In this document: in pieces, positions 6,024 through 9,756 of the stretch
How positions within the stretch are numbered: position 1 is the first letter of the stretch
How the letters are laid out: each line of letters begins with the position of its first letter
Source of the DNA: Actinomycetota bacterium
Lineage (GTDB): Bacteria > Actinomycetota > Humimicrobiia > Humimicrobiales > Humimicrobiaceae
Direction: 5' to 3'
NCBI GenBank assembly: GCA_014360385.1
Contig: JACIXO010000025.1
Coordinates: forward strand, 1-9,756
DNA length: 9,756 nucleotides
Notes under the pieces: generated by a model
The model's database searches: none
The model's input: only the letters and a program-made list of their open reading frames with translations
Told to the model about the DNA's origin: nothing
Position numbers and translations under genes: made by a program

Positions 6024-6096
6024 TGAATATAGGGCTTTTCAATAAGGTTTGTTGCATTAGCTTGTGTAAAGTTTTCAAGATAATGAATTTTAAAAG

Positions 6097-7635
6097 ATGA
6101 GTGTAAAGATGAATAGAGAAAACAGCTTAATGAAGGAAACACCTATTGTAGAGATGAATTCAATCTCTAAGCGGTTTGGCGGAATAGTTGCCTTGGATAG
6201 GGTGAATTTTGTAGTAAGTAATGGTGAAATTCACGCCTTGGTGGGGGAGAATGGTGCTGGTAAAAGTACTTTAATGAATATCCTTAATGGTTCTATCCAA
6301 CCAGATGAGGGAGATATTTTTTTGAGCGGTCAGAAGGTTGAGATCAAAAATCCCTATATAGCTCAAAAACTTGGTATAAGTATGGTTCACCAAGAACTTA
6401 AACTCTTCCCTGAGTTGACAGTAGCAGAAAACATTTTTTTTGGAAGACAGAGTAAAAATTTTTTTGTAAATTGGAGAAATTTATTTAGTAAGGCCGAGAG
6501 CATTCTTTCACAGCTTGGAGCAAAACTTAAGAGTTCTGAGAAAGTGAAAAATTTAAGTGTTGCCCAAATGCAGCAAGTTGAGATAGCTAAAGCTCTGTTT
6601 AGAAAATGTAATCTGCTAATTATGGATGAACCAACAGCAAGCTTAACACCGGAAGAGGTAAATTCTCTTTTTGTAATACTGGAGAAGCTTTCAGAAGATG
6701 GTGTCTCAATAGTATACATCTCACATAGATTGGAAGAAGTTTTCAGAATAAGTGATAGGATTACTGTGTTGAGGGATGGGCATGCTGTAGGAACACTACA
6801 CACTAGTGGTACCGATAAGGATGAGGTAATTAAGTTGATGCTGGGGTCCGAGAAAAAATTACATTCTGTCGACAGAAAAAAGCGAACTTCTTTTGGTGGA
6901 AAAGGGGAACTACTGAGAGTAAATCGGCTAAATCTCAAAGGAAAGTTTAGAGATATTTCCTTTCATTTGTCTGAGGGTGAGATTCTGGGGATAGCTGGGT
7001 TAATGGGTTCAGGAAGAACCGAGCTGCTCCTAGCACTTTTTGGGTTTCTTCCTATTTCTAGCGGAGAGATTTATGTGAGAGGTAAGAAATATTATCCAAG
7101 ATCGCCGGGGAGTGCAGTTGAAATAGGATTTGCTCTTGTTCCTGAAAATAGAAAGGAACAAGGTCTAATTCTAGGGATGAGCGTAAAGGATAATATTCTC
7201 TTTGCCGAATTTAGAAATTTCTGCAAATTTGGATTCTTGGATCAATCTAGGGAAAAAAGGACAGCTGAAAGTATGATCAACCGACTAAACATTAAAGTTG
7301 ACTCCATATTGCAGAAAGTCAAAACACTGAGTGGTGGTAATCAACAGAAAGTTGTTGTCGGGAAGTGGGTCTTAGCTGATGCTGATATATTACTCCTGGA
7401 TGAACCAACAAGAGGGATAGATGTGCGTGCGAAGGAAGAGGTAATTAATATCATTCAAGACCTTGTTGCTGAGGGCAAAGCAGCAATTGTTGTTTCATCT
7501 GAGTTGAGTGAGATAACTAGAATTAGTGACAGAATTCTCGTGCTATACAATGGAGAAATAGTTAAGGAATTACCAGGTGGCACTGACATAAAAACAGTCA
7601 CAAAGTATGTTACTGGAGGCAAGGTTTATGAATAG
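6097..7635 (+). CDS. sugar ABC transporter ATP-binding protein (RbsA/MglA type)
   Basis: This is a 512-aa fused double-ATPase subunit of a CUT2-class sugar importer. Domain 1 has Walker A GENGAGKST (50-58), Q-loop VHQE (Q99), signature LSVAQMQQVEIAKAL (153-167), Walker B LLIMDEPT (173-180) and switch H210. Domain 2 has a degenerate Walker A, GLMGSGRTEL (301-310), an intact LSGGNQQKV signature (411-419) and Walker B ILLLDEPTRGID (431-442). It has Ser-Glu (VSSEL, 466-470) where the switch His would be. This asymmetry is normal for RbsA/MglA/AraG proteins. Length is also usual. The start is unsure: ATGs at 6097, 6109 and 6130 are all in frame, none with a strong SD, and homology begins only at about residue 17. 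The weak site and the hairpin upstream suggest lower expression than the binding protein. The stop overlaps the permease start by 8 nt. Confidence 0.95.
   Translation: MSVKMNRENSLMKETPIVEMNSISKRFGGIVALDRVNFVVSNGEIHALVGENGAGKSTLMNILNGSIQPDEGDIFLSGQKVEIKNPYIAQKLGISMVHQELKLFPELTVAENIFFGRQSKNFFVNWRNLFSKAESILSQLGAKLKSSEKVKNLSVAQMQQVEIAKALFRKCNLLIMDEPTASLTPEEVNSLFVILEKLSEDGVSIVYISHRLEEVFRISDRITVLRDGHAVGTLHTSGTDKDEVIKLMLGSEKKLHSVDRKKRTSFGGKGELLRVNRLNLKGKFRDISFHLSEGEILGIAGLMGSGRTELLLALFGFLPISSGEIYVRGKKYYPRSPGSAVEIGFALVPENRKEQGLILGMSVKDNILFAEFRNFCKFGFLDQSREKRTAESMINRLNIKVDSILQKVKTLSGGNQQKVVVGKWVLADADILLLDEPTRGIDVRAKEEVINIIQDLVAEGKAAIVVSSELSEITRISDRILVLYNGEIVKELPGGTDIKTVTKYVTGGKVYE
7615..7619 (+). promoter_or_regulatory. 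ribosome binding site fixing the permease start
   Basis: GGAGG, inside the end of the ATPase gene, lies 8 nt before ATG 7628. A longer frame from ATG 7607 would place this SD within its own coding sequence and add seven residues with no support. Confidence 0.8.
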
Positions 7636-8596
7636 TAAAGGTGTGCTGGTTAGTAAGTTTAAATTGAATTTTAAGCTGACCCCTGAAATAGGAGCACTTA
7701 TTGCTTTGGCGATTATTAGTCTAGTGTTGACATTTTTAACCAAATATTTCTTTACTCTCTCAAATTTTATTAATCTTATAAGACAGGTTTCTATTATTGG
7801 TATAGCAGGAGTAGGAGCAACTTTTGTCATAATCAGTGGAGGAATTGATCTCTCTATAGGCTCAATGATTTCATTTCTTGTTGTGCTGCTGGCAAGTTTT
7901 ATCCAGAACTATGGAATCTCCTCACCAGTTGCCTTTCTTTTTGTTCTATTAATTGGCGCTACTCTAGGTTTAGTCAATGGTATAATGATTGCATTTCTTC
8001 GAATGCCTCCAATAATAGCTACACTCTCTACTTGGATTGCCTATAAGGGTGCTGCACTAGTTTACAGTGGAGGATATGCGATTCCACTTATTGGTAAGTT
8101 TGAGATACTAGGGCGTGGGTTTTTGGGTCCCATACCTGTGCCATCTATCATAATGATAGGAGTTACCATAGTTGGTTTCATTATTCTTAAATATACAATG
8201 CTGGGTCGAGTGATTTATGGGTTGGGTGGAAATGAGGAGGCTGTTTATCTGTCAGGAATTTCGGTGAAGAAGTATCGATTGATAATCTATATGATCTCAG
8301 GTATTACAGCTGGAGTGGCTAGTGGTGTGATGGCGTCAAGGTTAGCCTCTGGGCAACCTATGAGTGGAGATGGAGTTGAACTTGACGTTATAGCTGCTGC
8401 TGTGTTAGGAGGAACCAATATCTTTGGTGGAAGTGGTAGTGTGTGGGGAACTATTGTTGGAGCTTTTATTCTGACAGTTATAGGAAATGGCCTTAATTTA
8501 CTAAATGTTAATCCATATGGTCAATTTATTGCCAAGGGTGCAATATTGGCTTTTGCTGTGGCTATCAACTCCATAAAAGGCTTTCGACAATCGTAA
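7628..8596 (+). CDS. sugar ABC transporter permease (RbsC-like, CUT2)
   Basis: This 322-aa polytopic inner-membrane permease probably forms a homodimeric channel with the RbsA-type ATPase. Hydrophobic segments occur at about 20-38, 52-70, 78-95, 100-124, 127-146, 172-190, 218-237, 252-262, 272-293 and 300-315. Family signatures are GGIDLSIGS (71-79), GRVIYGLGGNEEAVYLSGI (193-211, the cytoplasmic coupling region), ELDVIAAAVLGG (251-262) and GGSGSVWGT (267-275). Length fits RbsC/XylH/AraH-type permeases, which need no second permease gene, and none is seen. It overlaps the ATPase gene by 8 nt (ATGAATAG), with GGAGG at proper spacing, a sign of translational coupling. Substrate class is sugar-like by family; identity unknown. 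Confidence 0.95.
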   Translation: MNSKGVLVSKFKLNFKLTPEIGALIALAIISLVLTFLTKYFFTLSNFINLIRQVSIIGIAGVGATFVIISGGIDLSIGSMISFLVVLLASFIQNYGISSPVAFLFVLLIGATLGLVNGIMIAFLRMPPIIATLSTWIAYKGAALVYSGGYAIPLIGKFEILGRGFLGPIPVPSIIMIGVTIVGFIILKYTMLGRVIYGLGGNEEAVYLSGISVKKYRLIIYMISGITAGVASGVMASRLASGQPMSGDGVELDVIAAAVLGGTNIFGGSGSVWGTIVGAFILTVIGNGLNLLNVNPYGQFIAKGAILAFAVAINSIKGFRQS

Positions 8597-8730
8597 AAGG
8601 GGTGGAATGTCGTTGTAGGGAAGTTAGAGTAGTTCTAGGGAATTACCCATTCAGGTTAGTTACTAGGTCTATTTTTGCAATGATATAGGTAATGAGTTGA
8701 AATTTGTGAGTCATGGGAAGGAGAGTGACT
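8597..8730 (+). other. spacer between permease and VOC genes
   Basis: This 134-bp gap has no clear promoter or terminator. TAGGGAAGTTA (8616-8626) and TAGGGAATTA (8636-8645) form an imperfect direct repeat. With no terminator seen, the VOC and URO-D genes probably belong to the same transcript. Confidence 0.35.
8718..8725 (+). promoter_or_regulatory. ribosome binding site fixing the VOC gene start
   Basis: AAGGAGAG lies 5 nt before ATG 8731, with GGAG at 7-nt spacing. The upstream in-frame ATG at 8713 overlaps this site and is unlikely to be used. Confidence 0.8.
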
Positions 8731-9054
8731 ATGAAGTTTGACCACATCGGCTTGCCGACTACAGATAGAAAAAAGGGTAAGGAAATATTTATTAGTGCTA
8801 CTAAAGTTTGGGTTACAGATTACAAAAAGCATCCTTATAGAATAGAGTGGCTTAGGTTTGAGCCTGATAGTCCAGTAAAGGGGCCTGTTCGTGAGAAACC
8901 CCATATTGCTTTTAAAGTAAATAATTTAGATGAGGCCTCGAAAGGATTAAAGGTATTATTAGAGCCATTTGAATCGCTTCCGGGTCTTAAAGTAGGTTTC
9001 TATGAGTATGATGATGGAGGAATAATTGAGCTAATGGAGTACAAAAATGAATAG
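8731..9054 (+). CDS. small VOC-superfamily (glyoxalase-fold) protein
   Basis: This 107-aa protein has the look of the vicinal oxygen chelate fold: paired beta-alpha-beta-beta-beta modules in one short chain. It opens with MKFDHIGLPTTD and continues with the strand RIEWLRFEPDSPV (38-50). A second module starts at PHIAFKVNNLDEA (57-69), followed by VLLEPFESLPGLKVGFYE and the closing strand GGIIELME (96-103). His5, Glu39, His58 and Glu100 fall on the equivalent strands and could be a complete 2-His/2-Glu metal site. VOC enzymes include glyoxalases, epimerases, isomerases and ring-cleaving dioxygenases, so the reaction is open. Sugar epimerisation or isomerisation would fit this context but is a guess. 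An 8-nt overlap with the URO-D-like gene ties their expression together. Similar small proteins near sugar ABC and URO-D-like genes seem familiar to me, though I cannot verify that here. Confidence 0.8.
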   Translation: MKFDHIGLPTTDRKKGKEIFISATKVWVTDYKKHPYRIEWLRFEPDSPVKGPVREKPHIAFKVNNLDEASKGLKVLLEPFESLPGLKVGFYEYDDGGIIELMEYKNE

Positions 9055-9756
9055 AATTGAAAGAGTTCTTAAGGTGTTAAGAAGGGAAGAAGTAGATCAT
9101 CTTCCGAGTCAAATAACTTTCGCAGATAGAACTAAGAAGAGCGAAATTGCTAAAGCATTAGGATTAGGGGAAAGTGATACTTCATTAGATGAATATCTTG
9201 AAAATCATTTAGAATTTATATTTTTAAAATATGATAAACCTCTTTTCTTTAGAAACAACATATCTTTGATGCAGAAGCTTGCAGAAGAAGGAGTTGTGGG
9301 CTTGGATGAAGAAAATGGGATAGTATATGATGTATGGGGTATGGGGATAAGAATTGGTGAAGAAGGTTTTTATTGTTGTTATTCGCCATTTAAAGGTGAT
9401 AAAGAAGCAAATGAAAGAGCTAAGCGGTTTCTTCCTCCAAATTTCAATTTGGATTTGCTTGATATGGAGCTTGAGCAGGCAGTAGAAGAGTTCATACCGC
9501 CTGACCCAATGGCTAAAGGAAATTTTGAAGGTCTAAAAGAGGATTTGTCTTTAATAAAAGACGATATTTTAGCAATTCCATCTGGATATCTTGGCATTTG
9601 GGAAAGAACACTCTGGATGCTGGGATTTGAAGAGGCTCTTACTTATCTAGCTCTCAAACCAAGTGTTGTTCAGGAAATGTTTGCAAAAATAACTGATTAC
9701 AAAATTAAAGTTGCAAATGAACTGATAAAAATGGGCTTCAAAGTTTGTCATCATGG
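9047..9756 (+). CDS. URO-D/MtaA-family protein, 3' end cut by window edge
   Basis: The frame is open for 236 codons to the window edge, about two-thirds of a usual 340-380-aa family member. The start MNRIERVLKVLRREEVDHLP matches the 'rERv...l..e..DrvP' opening of URO-D-like proteins. YDVWGMGI (94-101) corresponds to the common '..DeWG' strand. IWERTLWMLGFEEALTYLAL (184-203) with KPSVVQEMF (204-212) matches the helix after the central barrel strand. The last visible residues are GFKVCHH. This looks like the divergent MtaA/CmuA branch rather than the haem enzyme HemE: there is no haem context, and the opening lacks the HemE pattern I would expect. Characterised members of that branch move methyl groups with corrinoids and zinc. 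The zinc ligands would lie mostly past the edge. ATG 9047 has GGAG 7 nt upstream and overlaps the VOC stop by 8 nt. Confidence 0.85.
   Translation, partial: MNRIERVLKVLRREEVDHLPSQITFADRTKKSEIAKALGLGESDTSLDEYLENHLEFIFLKYDKPLFFRNNISLMQKLAEEGVVGLDEENGIVYDVWGMGIRIGEEGFYCCYSPFKGDKEANERAKRFLPPNFNLDLLDMELEQAVEEFIPPDPMAKGNFEGLKEDLSLIKDDILAIPSGYLGIWERTLWMLGFEEALTYLALKPSVVQEMFAKITDYKIKVANELIKMGFKVCHH

Noticed and set aside
6387..6938. Minus-strand open frame of 183 codons
   Set aside because: Antisense to the RbsA-type ATPase, Ser/Leu-rich as expected from a reverse frame of a real gene, with no family resemblance.
7025..7530. Loss of Walker A lysine context and switch His in the second ATPase domain as a sign of decay
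   Set aside because: The GLMGSGRTEL and SSEL variants are the normal state of the second domain in RbsA/MglA-type proteins.

Overview
The window looks like a bacterial chromosome segment of low G+C (estimated by eye at somewhat under 40%). The Shine-Dalgarno (SD) sequences are strong, GGAGG-type. One protein is a lipoprotein with a Thr/Glu/Ala-rich linker. A DUF4190-like membrane protein and a remnant resembling the LytR-CpsA-Psr (LCP) family hint at a Gram-positive or related lineage, but the sequence alone does not fix the taxon. No tRNA, rRNA, CRISPR array, insertion sequence or integrase is visible.

Left part (1-1679, minus strand): an ABC-2 type export pair, an ATPase followed 5 nt later by a permease that runs off the left edge. 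A 322-bp divergent intergenic region separates it from a small plus-strand gene for a DUF4190-like two-helix membrane protein (2002-2289). Next come a terminator-like hairpin and an overlapping 90-codon fragment that resembles part of an LCP domain (probably a gene remnant). The following spacer (about 2671-3027) holds a 9-bp inverted repeat, two tandem 17-bp operator-like repeats, a good sigma-70-type promoter (TTGACT, 16 bp, TATAAT) and a 30-bp imperfect tandem duplication in the predicted 5' UTR.

Right part (3028-9756, plus strand): one seven-gene carbohydrate-type gene cluster. In order it encodes a DeoR-family repressor, a BtpA/SgcQ-family TIM-barrel protein, a sugar-binding lipoprotein, a 512-aa double-domain RbsA/MglA-type ATPase, an RbsC-type permease, a 107-aa VOC-fold protein, and a uroporphyrinogen decarboxylase (URO-D)/MtaA-like protein cut by the right edge. 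ATPase/permease and VOC/URO-D are each joined by an 8-nt overlap, with the identical sequence ATGAATAG. A 14-bp perfect hairpin lies between the binding-protein and ATPase genes. An unusual leader with the strongest SD of the window, two ATG-AAA-TAA micro-ORFs and further SD-like stretches lies ahead of the binding-protein gene.

How the genes may work together (inference): the DeoR protein senses a phosphorylated sugar or related metabolite and controls the operon. The binding protein, ATPase and permease import a sugar-like compound. BtpA, VOC and URO-D-like proteins would then act on it or on a derivative. Because several characterised URO-D superfamily members outside haem synthesis are corrinoid-dependent methyltransferases, a methylated sugar or polyol is one possible substrate, but nothing in the window proves it.
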